Shown: positions 1 through 7,531 of the stretch, piece by piece
Position numbering within the stretch: position 1 is the stretch's first letter
How the letters are laid out: the number at the start of each line of letters is the position of its first letter
Assembly: GCA_029287875.1 (NCBI GenBank)
Contig: JARFQH010000263.1
Span: 1-17,446 of the forward strand
DNA: 17,446 bases
Direction: 5' to 3'
Origin: Desulfobacteraceae bacterium
GTDB lineage: Bacteria > Desulfobacterota > Desulfobacteria > Desulfobacterales > SG8-13
Translations under genes and position numbers: made by a program
The notes under the pieces: generated by a model
The model's database searches: none
Seen by the model: the letters and a program-made list of their open reading frames with translations, nothing else
Told to the model about the DNA's origin: nothing

Positions 1-221
1 ATCAGCTGCCTGACCGGGATGGGCTCGATCTGCTCCGGGAAGCCAAAGGGCTGGCGCCAGAGGTCCCCATGATTCTGATAACAGCCTTTGGATCGCGGGA
101 GCTTTACGCCCAGGCAGCCACTATCGGTGTGGACATCTTCATTGATAAACCCTTCAACTCCCAGACGATCGAACATGCCATCATAAGGCTGCTGGAAGAT
201 GGATCTGATCAAGCATCTTAA
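1..221 (+). CDS. Response regulator receiver domain, C-terminal part (partial at window edge)
   Basis: The frame that starts at base 3 is open to a TAA at 219-221 and gives about 72 residues. They match the second half of a CheY-like receiver domain. The segment LPDRDGLDLL normally follows the phosphoacceptor Asp, which therefore lies just outside the window. ILITAFG is beta-4 with the conserved Thr, and FIDKPF is beta-5 with the conserved Lys-Pro. The protein ends about 25 residues after that Lys, so the receiver is the C-terminal or only domain: a single-domain regulator, or the tail of a hybrid kinase. It is 15 bases upstream of the CBS-ACT gene on the same strand and is probably co-transcribed with it. 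The partner kinase and target cannot be seen. Confidence 0.85.
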   Translation, partial: QLPDRDGLDLLREAKGLAPEVPMILITAFGSRELYAQAATIGVDIFIDKPFNSQTIEHAIIRLLEDGSDQAS

Positions 222-236
222 CCAAGGAGACCGACC

Positions 237-920
237 ATGCTTGTACGCAACTGGATGAATCCGACCATTCTCAGCATCGACGCTAAGACATCGATGGCGG
301 AGGCTCTCAATCTGATGAAAGAAAACCAGATCAAGACCCTTCCGGTCTTTGATCACGAAGCCCTGGTGGGCGTCCTGACCGATCGGGACCTGAAACGGGC
401 CTCGGCCTCAGATGCCACCACTCTCGAGATTCATGAACTGCTGTACCTATTATCCAAAATCAAGGTCAAGGACATCATGAGCCGGAATCCGATCACGGTG
501 CCGTTCGACTTTACGGTGGAGGAAACCGCCGAAGTGCTTCTGAAGAACAAGATTTCCGGGGCCCCGGTGGTGGACGAGTCCGGCAAGGTCATCGGGGTGA
601 TCACGCAGTCGGATATTTTCAGAGTGCTGATCGCCCTTACCGGGGTCGGCAACCGCGGCATTCAGTTTGCCTTTAAACTCGAGGACCGGCCCGGTTCGAT
701 CAAGGAAGTGGCCGATGTCGTCCGCGATTTCGGCGGAAGGATGGTCAGCATCCTGACGTCCTACGAAAACGTCGAGAGCGGTTACCGCAAGGTCTACATC
801 CGCATGCACAGCATCGATCGCCAGAAACTGGGGCAGCTCAAAGACGTACTGCGTCAAAAAGCCCAGGTGCTCTACATGGTGGATCACCGCATGAACAATC
901 GTGAAATATATAGCGAGTGA
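237..920 (+). CDS. CBS-pair plus ACT-domain protein
   Basis: The product has 227 residues. Two CBS motifs lie at about residues 1-57 (MNPTILSI, then VGVLTDRDL) and 77-133 (VKDIMSRNPITV, then VIGVITQSDIF). An ACT-like fold follows at about 141-217, with the LEDRPGSI turn typical of amino-acid-binding regulatory domains. CBS pairs usually bind adenine nucleotides, so a soluble energy- or ligand-sensing regulator is likely. AcuB-type proteins share the CBS-CBS-ACT layout, but I cannot show that this is AcuB. The ATG at 237 has AAGGAG at 224-229. A universal stress protein and an acyl-CoA synthetase/acetyltransferase follow on the same strand, which suggests a role in controlling acetyl-CoA or energy metabolism. 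The domain call is firm; the ligand is unknown. Confidence 0.9.
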   Translation: MLVRNWMNPTILSIDAKTSMAEALNLMKENQIKTLPVFDHEALVGVLTDRDLKRASASDATTLEIHELLYLLSKIKVKDIMSRNPITVPFDFTVEETAEVLLKNKISGAPVVDESGKVIGVITQSDIFRVLIALTGVGNRGIQFAFKLEDRPGSIKEVADVVRDFGGRMVSILTSYENVESGYRKVYIRMHSIDRQKLGQLKDVLRQKAQVLYMVDHRMNNREIYSE

Positions 921-983
921 CCCGGTGTTGACGGCAGCCGCACCGTAAATAGTCAAAACCCTTTCAACCGATGAGGAAGAGCA

Positions 984-1910
984 ATGGCGACGAAGAAACA
1001 GAAGAAAATCCTGGTGGCGCTGGACGGCTCAGAACGGAGCATGTTGACGGTCAAATACATCGCCAAATTGGCGTCGTTTGAAGACATGAAGATTGTGCTA
1101 TTCAATGTGTTCAGCGGTGTACCGGAAAGCTACTGGGACCTGGAGCGTGAACCGAAGAGTGTGAAATCGGTAAAATACGTCCGGGCCTGGGAGGTTCAGC
1201 AGAAGAAGAAAATCGAGGAGTTCATGGGGCAGGCCCGGAATGTCTTGATTCGATCCGGTTTTCCGGAAGCCCAGGTGGACGTCAAAATCCAGCAGCGCAA
1301 AAAGGGGATCGCCCGGGATATCGTCAAAGAAGCGCGCGCGGGGTATGAAGCGGTCTTGACACGGCGCAGAGGCCTGGGACGTATTCCGGGTATTATTCTC
1401 GGCAGCGTCTCGCTGAAGCTTCTGGAAAGCATATCTTTTATACCGTTGCTGCTGGCCGGCCGTAAACCGCCCGGCAAGAAATATCTGATCGCGCTCGACG
1501 GTTCCAGAGACGCCCTGCAGGCCGTCGATTTTGCCGGCTCTTTTCTCGCCGGTAATGATGTCGATTTCCGTCTGCTGCACATTATCCGGGGCGGCGAAAA
1601 AACCAATGAAATTCTGGCGTCAAGCGACGATTTTGTCCACAATGCGGAGAAAAACATCGTCAGAGCTTTCGACGAGGCCAAGACACGTCTGGTCGCCAAA
1701 GGATTCAAACCGGACAGCATCACCACCCAGATTATCACGGGTGTCCGCAGCCGGGCCGCGGCCATCGTCGATGAGGGTAAGAGGTTTGATGTCGGCACGA
1801 TCATCATGGGCCGCCGGGGTTTAAGCCGCACACAGGATTTTTTCATGGGCCGCGTGACGAACAAGGTCGTCTACCTTGCGTGCGAAAAATCGGTCTGGAT
1901 CGTTTCGTAA
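984..1910 (+). CDS. Tandem-domain universal stress protein
   Basis: The product has 308 residues and two UspA folds. Domain 1 covers about residues 7-160 and begins KKILVALDGSE. Domain 2 covers about 165-308 and begins KKYLIALDGSR. Each ends in a version of the nucleotide-binding loop G-x2-G-x9-G-S/T. Copy 1 has Arg instead of the first Gly (RRRG at 127-130, GS at 140-141). Copy 2 has GRRG at 276-279 but Arg after the last Gly (GR at 289-290). One site may therefore bind ATP less well. The domains resemble each other only at their ends, as in old duplications. A GAGGAA ribosome site at 973-978 supports the ATG at 984. The protein should be cytoplasmic and act in stress or energy adaptation; its partner is unknown. 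Confidence 0.9.
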   Translation: MATKKQKKILVALDGSERSMLTVKYIAKLASFEDMKIVLFNVFSGVPESYWDLEREPKSVKSVKYVRAWEVQQKKKIEEFMGQARNVLIRSGFPEAQVDVKIQQRKKGIARDIVKEARAGYEAVLTRRRGLGRIPGIILGSVSLKLLESISFIPLLLAGRKPPGKKYLIALDGSRDALQAVDFAGSFLAGNDVDFRLLHIIRGGEKTNEILASSDDFVHNAEKNIVRAFDEAKTRLVAKGFKPDSITTQIITGVRSRAAAIVDEGKRFDVGTIIMGRRGLSRTQDFFMGRVTNKVVYLACEKSVWIVS

Positions 1911-1922
1911 GGTAACGAAACG
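1901..1922 (+). other. Intercistronic hairpin over the usp stop codon
   Basis: CGTTTCGT at 1901-1908 and ACGAAACG at 1915-1922 form a perfect 8-bp stem with a 6-base loop. The usp stop codon TAA (1908-1910) straddles the stem-loop junction. No T-run follows, so it does not look like an intrinsic terminator. An RNA processing or 3'-end protection element that uncouples the two genes is possible but is inference. Confidence 0.5.
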
Positions 1923-1946
1923 CAGGGATGAGGAACGGTAGATGCC

Positions 1947-4631
1947 ATGAGTATACTCAATCTCGACCGGCTGTTCGCGCCTCGATCGCTGGCCGTGGTC
2001 GGTGCCAGCGACAGAAAAGGTACCATCGGCGCCGCCGTCATGCAAAACCTGGCCGAAGGCGGCTTCGCGGGAAAAGTCTACCCTATCAATCCGCGTCATC
2101 CCACTATCGCCGGCCGGAAAGCGTTCGCCAAAATCACCGCCCTCCCTGAAACCGTCGACCTGGTTCTCATCGCCGTTCCGATCCAAACGGTTCCCGAACT
2201 TATAAAGGAGTGCGCGGCGACCCGGGTAGGCGGTGCGGTGATCATTTCCGCCGGCGGCAAGGAGACCGGTGAGCGGGGCCACGAGGTGGAGCAAGCCATT
2301 GCCGAGGCCGCGCGAGACAGCGGTGTGCGCATCATCGGTCCTAATTGCCTGGGCATCATCAGCAGCCGTGTCAATCTGAACGCCTCTTTCGCGGCACAGA
2401 TGCCGCTGCCGGGCAGCATGGCCTTCATTTCCCAGAGTGGTGCTGTCTGTGGTGCCGTCCTGGACCTCTCCATCAAAGAGCATATCGGTTTCAGTTACTT
2501 CGTGAGCCTGGGCTCCATGCTGGACGTGAATTTCGGCGACGTGATCGACTATTTGGGTAACGACCCGCAGGTCGGCAGTATCGTGATGTACATGGAAAAT
2601 CTAACGCGTCACCGCAATTTCATGAGTGCAGCCCGCGCAGTGGCGCGTATCAAGCCGATCATCGTATTGAAAGCCGGCCGGACCCGCGCCGGTGCAGCGG
2701 CCGCCGCTTCCCACACCGGTGCACTTGCCGGTGAAGATGCCGTCTATGACGCGGCTTTCAATCGCGCCGGCATCCTGCGCGTCAGGACCTTCGAGGAACT
2801 CTTCGACTGTGCCGAACTCCTGGCCAAACAGCCTAAAATCATCGGCCCCGGTCTGGCGATCGTCACCAATTCGGGCGGACCGGGTGTGATGGCCGCCGAT
2901 GCCCTTTCTGACTGCGGGTTCGAGCCAGTGACCCTTTCCGACGAGACCCTCAAGAAACTCAACTCCGTTTTGCCCTCCCACTGGAGCCGGGCGAACCCGG
3001 TGGACATGCTGGGAGATGCTTCGGTAAAGGAATATTGCCAGGTGGTCGATATCTGCGTAAATGCACCTGAAATTAACAGCCTCTTAATTCTGCTCACTCC
3101 CCAGGCTATGATAAATCCAACCGCAGTGGCAAACGCCCTGTTAGATAAAATAAAGGCCATACCGTTTCCAGTGCTCACCTCATGGGTCGGTGGCCCCAGC
3201 GTGGAAGGTGGACGGGAGGTTTTCAACCACTACGGCATACCGACAGTGGACACACCTGAACGGGCTATTCGGGCTTTCGCCAACCTCTGGCACTACTCCA
3301 GAAACCTCGAACTGCTGCAGCAGATACCATCGCGACTGCCTCGGCGGCTCGACGTTGACCGCCAGAGAGCACGCACACTGATCCGGCACGGGATGGAACG
3401 CAAAGAAAAAATCCTCACTGAGGTTGAGTCAAAAGCGCTTCTGACGGCCTACGGCATTCCGACCAATCCGACCGAAACTGCTTTTTCTGCAGATGAAGCC
3501 GTGCGAAAGGCCGCTCATATCGGCTATCCCGTTGCGCTGAAAGTCTACTCCAACACCATCACTCACAAGACCGAAGTCGGTGGTGTCATACTTGGCTTGG
3601 AAAGCGAAAAGGAGGTCCGTAGTGCTTACGACCAGATAATAAATCGTGCAATGACTCACGGCAACTGCGGTGCGGTCGCGGGCGTTACAATCCAACCGAT
3701 GCTGTCAAGTCAGATGATGGAGCTTATCCTGGGCGCCAAGAAGGACCGCGACTTCGGTCCGGTGATACTCTTCGGACTGGGCGGAGTCATGACGGAAGTC
3801 ATGAAAGATCGGGCCATCGCGCTGCCACCGCTGAATCGTTTGTTGGCTCGGCGCTTGATGGAAGAGACAAAAGTCTACCAACTTCTGAAGGGCTATCGCA
3901 ACCAACCGGCGTCAAACCTGGAAAAACTAGAGGAAATACTGATCCGGCTGGCACAACTGATGACCGATTTTTCGGAAATCGACGAACTGGACATCAATCC
4001 ACTTTTTACCATCGGCGACAGTTTCTGTGCGGTGGATGCTCGGGTGTGCCTTAAATGCAGCGATGTGCCGGCACCACTTCACTTGGTTATCAGTCCTTAC
4101 CCGGTCCAATTCGAAACGCACGTCGTCACCAAGGGGCTCAACAAGATCTTTATCCGCCCGATACGGCCGGAAGACGCGCCAATGATGGTCGAACTGTTCG
4201 ATTCACTCACTCCCCGAAGCATTTACATGCGTTTCTTCTCTATGATGAAGCACTTACCCCACAGCATGCTGGCGCGGTTTACCCAGATCGACTACGACCG
4301 TGAAATAGCGCTCGTGGCACTTCCGGAGGACGGACTCAAGGAACAGATGCTGGGAGTTGCCAGGATCATTCTCGATCGGGGCTTTAAAAACGCCGAATTT
4401 TCGGTGCTGGTCGGTGATTCATGGCAAGGTAAAGGCATCGGGGCCGAGTTGCTTAGGAACTGCCTGCGGATTGCCAAGCAATGGGGAATAAATACCATTT
4501 GGGGGCAAGTGCTCGCAGAAAACACCCAGATGCTATCCCTGGGGAAAAAACTCGGATTCAGCATGAAGAGGAGTTCGGAGCCAAACGCATTTGAACTGAA
4601 AATCGATCTGGAAAAAATAGGCACCATATAA
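1947..4631 (+). CDS. ADP-forming acyl-CoA synthetase fused to GNAT acetyltransferase (Pat/PatZ-like)
   Basis: The product has 894 residues. A CoA-binding Rossmann domain (about 8-135, with VVGASDRKGTIG) is followed by succinyl-CoA-ligase-like domains (about 150-460), an ATP-grasp domain (about 485-705) and a GNAT domain (about 731-890) with the acetyl-CoA loop QGKGIG at 827-832. The layout is that of Pat/PatZ protein lysine acetyltransferases, which modify targets such as acetyl-CoA synthetase. The segment ASHTGALAG puts a His at 256, the position of the phosphorylated catalytic His in ADP-forming acetyl-CoA synthetases. As I recall, enterobacterial Pat has lost this His and is catalytically dead there. 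This protein may therefore keep both activities, making ATP from acyl-CoA and acetylating lysines; that is inference. The ATG at 1947 has a GAGG-type site about 12 bases upstream. The CBS-ACT and stress-protein neighbours fit control of acetate metabolism. Confidence 0.9.
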   Translation: MSILNLDRLFAPRSLAVVGASDRKGTIGAAVMQNLAEGGFAGKVYPINPRHPTIAGRKAFAKITALPETVDLVLIAVPIQTVPELIKECAATRVGGAVIISAGGKETGERGHEVEQAIAEAARDSGVRIIGPNCLGIISSRVNLNASFAAQMPLPGSMAFISQSGAVCGAVLDLSIKEHIGFSYFVSLGSMLDVNFGDVIDYLGNDPQVGSIVMYMENLTRHRNFMSAARAVARIKPIIVLKAGRTRAGAAAAASHTGALAGEDAVYDAAFNRAGILRVRTFEELFDCAELLAKQPKIIGPGLAIVTNSGGPGVMAADALSDCGFEPVTLSDETLKKLNSVLPSHWSRANPVDMLGDASVKEYCQVVDICVNAPEINSLLILLTPQAMINPTAVANALLDKIKAIPFPVLTSWVGGPSVEGGREVFNHYGIPTVDTPERAIRAFANLWHYSRNLELLQQIPSRLPRRLDVDRQRARTLIRHGMERKEKILTEVESKALLTAYGIPTNPTETAFSADEAVRKAAHIGYPVALKVYSNTITHKTEVGGVILGLESEKEVRSAYDQIINRAMTHGNCGAVAGVTIQPMLSSQMMELILGAKKDRDFGPVILFGLGGVMTEVMKDRAIALPPLNRLLARRLMEETKVYQLLKGYRNQPASNLEKLEEILIRLAQLMTDFSEIDELDINPLFTIGDSFCAVDARVCLKCSDVPAPLHLVISPYPVQFETHVVTKGLNKIFIRPIRPEDAPMMVELFDSLTPRSIYMRFFSMMKHLPHSMLARFTQIDYDREIALVALPEDGLKEQMLGVARIILDRGFKNAEFSVLVGDSWQGKGIGAELLRNCLRIAKQWGINTIWGQVLAENTQMLSLGKKLGFSMKRSSEPNAFELKIDLEKIGTI

Positions 4632-4700
4632 TTTCCTTCGAAAATGCTGGCTTAGATCGTTAAAAGACTTAGAGAAAACGCATGACCAAAAGGAGGAACC

Positions 4701-5447
4701 ATGAAGTCAGTGTTAAGAATTGCCGCTTATCAAGCGGGGAGCTATCATAAAATTCGGCCGGATGTCGCTGACATGGCAGAACAATACGTGAGTTTGGCAG
4801 AAAAAAGCCATCAAGCGTGGTCTGCCAAAAAAGGAGCCCCGCCTGTCATTCTACCCACCATGTGTTTTTCCCGCAAAATCGGCGTCGGCGCTTTAGAGAT
4901 CGCCGATGGACTGGCCAACAAACTGGGTGTCCGCGTCGCCGATCGACTGATCATCGAACATATCGCCGATAGTGCCGCCCTGAAAGAAAAAACGATTCGC
5001 TTCTTTGATGAGCGTTATCCGGGTAAGATCGCCGAGTTGGGGGCATTCCTTTTTGGAGAGAAATCCTTTGTCATGAGCAACTATGTTCGCGCCCTGTTTG
5101 GAGCCATATACACCCTGGCAGAAACCGGGCCGACGATTTTCGTCGGGCGCGGTGCACATCTGGTCCTGCCACGAGACCGTGTTCTCGCTGTCCGCCTTAT
5201 CTGTTCCAAAAGTTACCGGATAAACCGGCTCGCAAAAATGTATAACTTATCGTATGCTGAGGCGGAAAAGAAGCTCGACGAAGTAGATGAAGAACAGCGG
5301 AGCTTCTTCAAAAAAGTCTTCAAACGCAAGGATGCCTCGCCATATGAGTTCGACCTGGTGCTCAACATGGATTTTATACAGAATCCCGGCTGGGCTGTTG
5401 AAATCGTCCATACGGCCTTCAGGACGAAATTCAAAACCGAGCAATGA
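4701..5447 (+). CDS. Cytidylate-kinase-like family protein
   Basis: The product has 248 residues. The core, about residues 48-240, follows the cytidylate-kinase-like pattern: SRKIGVGALEIADGLANKL at 57-75 where a P-loop would lie, VGRGAH at 148-153, an Arg-rich lid region (RINRLAKMYN) and DLVLNMDF near 218-225. The loop has no GK[S/T], so it is not a canonical Walker A motif. Members of this family often have SR-x-G-x-G-G here, and their substrate is mostly unproven. About 45 residues precede the kinase fold. The ribosome site AGGAGG at 4691-4696 fixes the ATG. It lies 69 bases after the synthetase/acetyltransferase gene on the same strand, perhaps as the last gene of the unit. It should not be taken as the housekeeping Cmk. 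Confidence 0.75.
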   Translation: MKSVLRIAAYQAGSYHKIRPDVADMAEQYVSLAEKSHQAWSAKKGAPPVILPTMCFSRKIGVGALEIADGLANKLGVRVADRLIIEHIADSAALKEKTIRFFDERYPGKIAELGAFLFGEKSFVMSNYVRALFGAIYTLAETGPTIFVGRGAHLVLPRDRVLAVRLICSKSYRINRLAKMYNLSYAEAEKKLDEVDEEQRSFFKKVFKRKDASPYEFDLVLNMDFIQNPGWAVEIVHTAFRTKFKTEQ

Positions 5448-5479
5448 GAGCGCATTAATACACGGCATACTCAACAGGA

Positions 5480-5881
5480 TTAAAAAACCGTTGTGAGCAA
5501 TGACAGGTCTAAGGATTCATGCATTACAGTCCATATTTCCCGACTTGGCATATTCGCTTGCAGAAAGTCGTTACCCTGGCATCGTGTCTTTTTTTGGTCT
5601 CTTTTCGCCGTAACCGGGCTCTGGAAACTTTTATCGCCCAGCCGCCCCTTTGTGTAAACGCTTAAAACGATATCCAAACCGCCACATGTTAAACCGATAA
5701 CCCGAACGCCAGTGCCGATAAGGGCGGTTTCCACTGGACGCGAAACAGCACCGCACAAAAGCACTTGCACGCCGAGGCAGTAAACCTCCCGGACCCGTCA
5801 GAACGGCCCGCGTCAATTGAGCCCGCCCTCTTCCCGTTTTAATTTCCTACCATTTTCGGTAGGGTTCACGAAAAAATAAGT
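5480..5881 (-). pseudogene. NifX/NifB-type Fe-Mo cluster-binding domain protein, decayed
   Basis: Read on the minus strand in one frame from about 5881, the translation runs TYFFVNPTENGRKLKREE, then a TGA (5813-5815), five codons, a second TGA (5798-5800), and then the recognisable half VQVLLCGAVSRPVETAL, GVRVIGLTCGGLDIVL and KGRLGDKSFQSP. This is the pattern of the dinitrogenase iron-molybdenum cofactor biosynthesis family (LxCGAISRPL, GI.VI...CG..EEVL, GRL..P.F..PGC). Homology spans about 5615-5881. The N-terminal strand is missing, and the usual final PGC is not present. A GTG at 5770 could start a 96-residue remnant, but no ribosome site was seen. It lies just downstream of the 242-residue gene on the same strand. 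Intact relatives bind Fe-S or Mo-Fe clusters; this copy is probably non-functional. Confidence 0.65.
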
Positions 5882-5906
5882 TCGAAATTTTGAGTGAGCC
5901 CTAAGA

Positions 5907-6635
5907 TCATATCGAGCGAATGTCACAAACCTGCTGGCTGTATTGTTCGAGCCACTCTATTTCTTTTAATGCCCGCATGATGCCGGCCATCATCGACTCT
6001 TTGGGTTCGGCGGCTCCGGTTTCCGTCCGATGCTTGGCCTCCCCGGCTCCCGGCGCCGTCGCCTTCATGATTTCTTCAAGAACAGGCAAGGCTTTGTCGG
6101 GAAGATCGAGCGCCTCAGCCCGTTTTTTCTTGGCAGCCTTCCCCCAGCTTTCAGTGCCCCATGAATCTCGGTAGATGCCAAAATGGGTCAGCAGGTAATC
6201 CTTGTCCTGATGCATAGCCCAGTTATAGCCGATGCGAAAACTTTCCGTTTGCGCGACCGTCTGATCATAACGCACGGCATCGAGTTCATTGGAAAAGCCC
6301 CAGCTTTTCAGCAGCTCCTCGGCTTCCCGGCTCGGCGCTTCTTTTCCATTTTTACCGGCCACGAAAAAGGCTACCTGGGAGGCGATCGCCAGGAGGATCA
6401 TATGTTCGGCTTCCTTGAGAATCTTGGTGTTCACATAAACCAGCGTCTGCAGGGGAGCGGGGAAGTTGCGGCTCAAGACACATGCGTCCTGAAAATCGTC
6501 ACTGGCAACAATCTGAAATTTGGTGCTTTCAAGAAGTTCCGACGTGATTTCTCCAGGCAACCGGCTGAGCACTTTTTCGATGTACGGAAAGAAGCGTTGA
6601 TCGCAGTGCTGAAATCTTGCCTGCATTTTTTCCAT
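5907..6635 (-). CDS. Unrecognised 242-residue protein, possibly a metallopeptidase-like protein without its active site
   Basis: I do not recognise a named family. The product has no signal peptide and appears cytoplasmic. The middle reads TLVYVNTKILKEAEHM, then AIASQVAFFVAG (83-94), then EAEELLKSWGFSNELDAVR (105-123). That resembles the layout of small predicted zinc peptidases: V(Y)V...L, then AHELAHxxxGH, then E.EAD..A..WGF. Where HExxH would be, the residues are Ser86, Gln87 and Phe90, so a metal site is absent. The alignment is by eye and low confidence. The C-terminal third is charged and Ala/Pro/Glu-rich (about 195-215), followed by a helix around LKEIEWLEQYSQQV. The ribosome site AAAGGAGG, seen on the minus strand just above 6640, supports this ATG. 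It is the third gene of a cassette with a GAF protein and a 60-residue protein. Confidence 0.7.
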   Translation of the reverse strand: MEKMQARFQHCDQRFFPYIEKVLSRLPGEITSELLESTKFQIVASDDFQDACVLSRNFPAPLQTLVYVNTKILKEAEHMILLAIASQVAFFVAGKNGKEAPSREAEELLKSWGFSNELDAVRYDQTVAQTESFRIGYNWAMHQDKDYLLTHFGIYRDSWGTESWGKAAKKKRAEALDLPDKALPVLEEIMKATAPGAGEAKHRTETGAAEPKESMMAGIMRALKEIEWLEQYSQQVCDIRSI

Positions 6636-6705
6636 TGTGGGCCTCCTTTCATGGAATTTAGAAACGACCGGTGAGCCCGTTGACTCAAGCGGCTCTGCCG
6701 GACTC

Positions 6706-6888
6706 TCAACCGATGACCGACCCGCCGGCGAAACGGGGTTCGTGCAGTGGAATCAGGAGGTCAGCCATTTGCTTGATCTCCAACATGATATCGTAAGCTT
6801 CGTAAGTATTCACGGATGTACCCGGTGGGATCACCTCCATCTCCATAGCACGAATTTCCCGCGGTGGATTGAAGTACTCATCGATCAT
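6706..6888 (-). CDS. Small 60-residue conserved-looking protein
   Basis: I chose the ATG at 6888, which gives 60 residues beginning MIDEYFNPPREIRAMEMEV. It starts 13 bases after the stop of the GAF gene, behind a weak GGGAA ribosome site. The longer version starting at 6957 would overlap the GAF gene by 56 bases and adds an Arg/Pro-rich tail that looks like out-of-frame reading. The middle (YEAYDIMLEIKQMADLLIPL) should form an amphipathic helix, and the protein ends FAGGSVIG. There are no Cys residues, signal peptide or membrane segment. Its place between two genes on the same strand suggests a partner or adaptor of one of them. Function unknown. Confidence 0.55.
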   Translation of the reverse strand: MIDEYFNPPREIRAMEMEVIPPGTSVNTYEAYDIMLEIKQMADLLIPLHEPRFAGGSVIG

Positions 6889-6901
6889 TGGTTTTCCCGC
6901 A

Positions 6902-7531
6902 TCAGGTGCTGGTTTCGGCCACCTCCTCCCGGCTGAAGCTCTTCGGAACGCCTTCATACGGCGTCCGCCTCTTGTACACCATTGTTTTCGGATCGCGCAT
7001 GGTCTTCAGAATGTCGATGCTGTCCTTCAGCCCCTTGTTGACCCGGCACAAGTCCATGGCCATACCGACGATCTGGGCCACGGCCTGGACGAAATTCACG
7101 TCATTCAACGTAAACTCCCAGGGTTCAGTGGTGTAAACCCGCATGCACCCGAACAAATTTTCTCCGGTGATGATCGGGACCGACAGGATCGAGGCGATGC
7201 CTTCTTTCAGTGCGGCTTCAGGGTACTGAATCCGCGGGTCGTCGGAGACGTCGAAGATGGCCACCGGCTGTCCGTCCTGGAGGGCTGCGGCGATCGATCG
7301 AAGCGCGCTGACCGGCCCCTTGTCCAAGTACTCGGTACTCAGTCCGTAACTGCCGGCCAGTTTGAGTTCCTCGCTCTTGGGACTGAACAGAAACAGGGTG
7401 CAGCCTTTGACGTTCAGGGCATGGGTAACGCCCTCCACCGTGATCAGGACAATCTCTTCCGGCTCCCTGATGGTGGAGATCGCCTTGGTGATGCGGACCA
7501 GAGATTCATAGTTGATGGTGGGTTTTTCCAT
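6902..7531 (-). CDS. GAF-domain protein
   Basis: The product has 209 residues. A single GAF fold covers about residues 10-160: an N-terminal helix (LVRITKAISTIREPEEI), CTLFLFSPKSEELKLAGSYGLS, an insert, GIASILSVPI, LFGCMRVYT and the closing helix DVNFVQAVAQIVGMAMD. GAF domains bind small ligands such as cyclic nucleotides, haem or NO-sensing iron. No output domain is attached; the last 45 residues are charged and probably flexible. A GAGGAGG site lies 5 bases upstream of the ATG at 7531. It leads a minus-strand cassette with the 60-residue and 242-residue proteins, so it may be the sensor subunit of a multi-protein switch (inference). Confidence 0.85.
   Translation of the reverse strand: MEKPTINYESLVRITKAISTIREPEEIVLITVEGVTHALNVKGCTLFLFSPKSEELKLAGSYGLSTEYLDKGPVSALRSIAAALQDGQPVAIFDVSDDPRIQYPEAALKEGIASILSVPIITGENLFGCMRVYTTEPWEFTLNDVNFVQAVAQIVGMAMDLCRVNKGLKDSIDILKTMRDPKTMVYKRRTPYEGVPKSFSREEVAETST

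Noticed and set aside
450..956. Minus-strand frame of 168 codons over the CBS-ACT gene
   Set aside because: It is His/Asp/Leu-rich without motifs and lies opposite a clear two-domain gene with a ribosome site.
5654..5664. Match of GTAAACGCTTA to the arm of the palindrome at 9721
   Set aside because: It is only 11 bases and lies inside the NifX-like coding remnant, so it is probably chance.
5798..5815. The two TGA codons in the NifX-like frame read as selenocysteine
   Set aside because: They fall in a variable linker, not at a Cys of the family, no GGU-loop hairpin was seen after them, and the start is missing too.
6889..6957. N-terminal extension of the 60-residue protein to 83 residues
   Set aside because: It overlaps the GAF coding region out of frame and has Arg/Pro/Ala composition unlike the rest of the protein.
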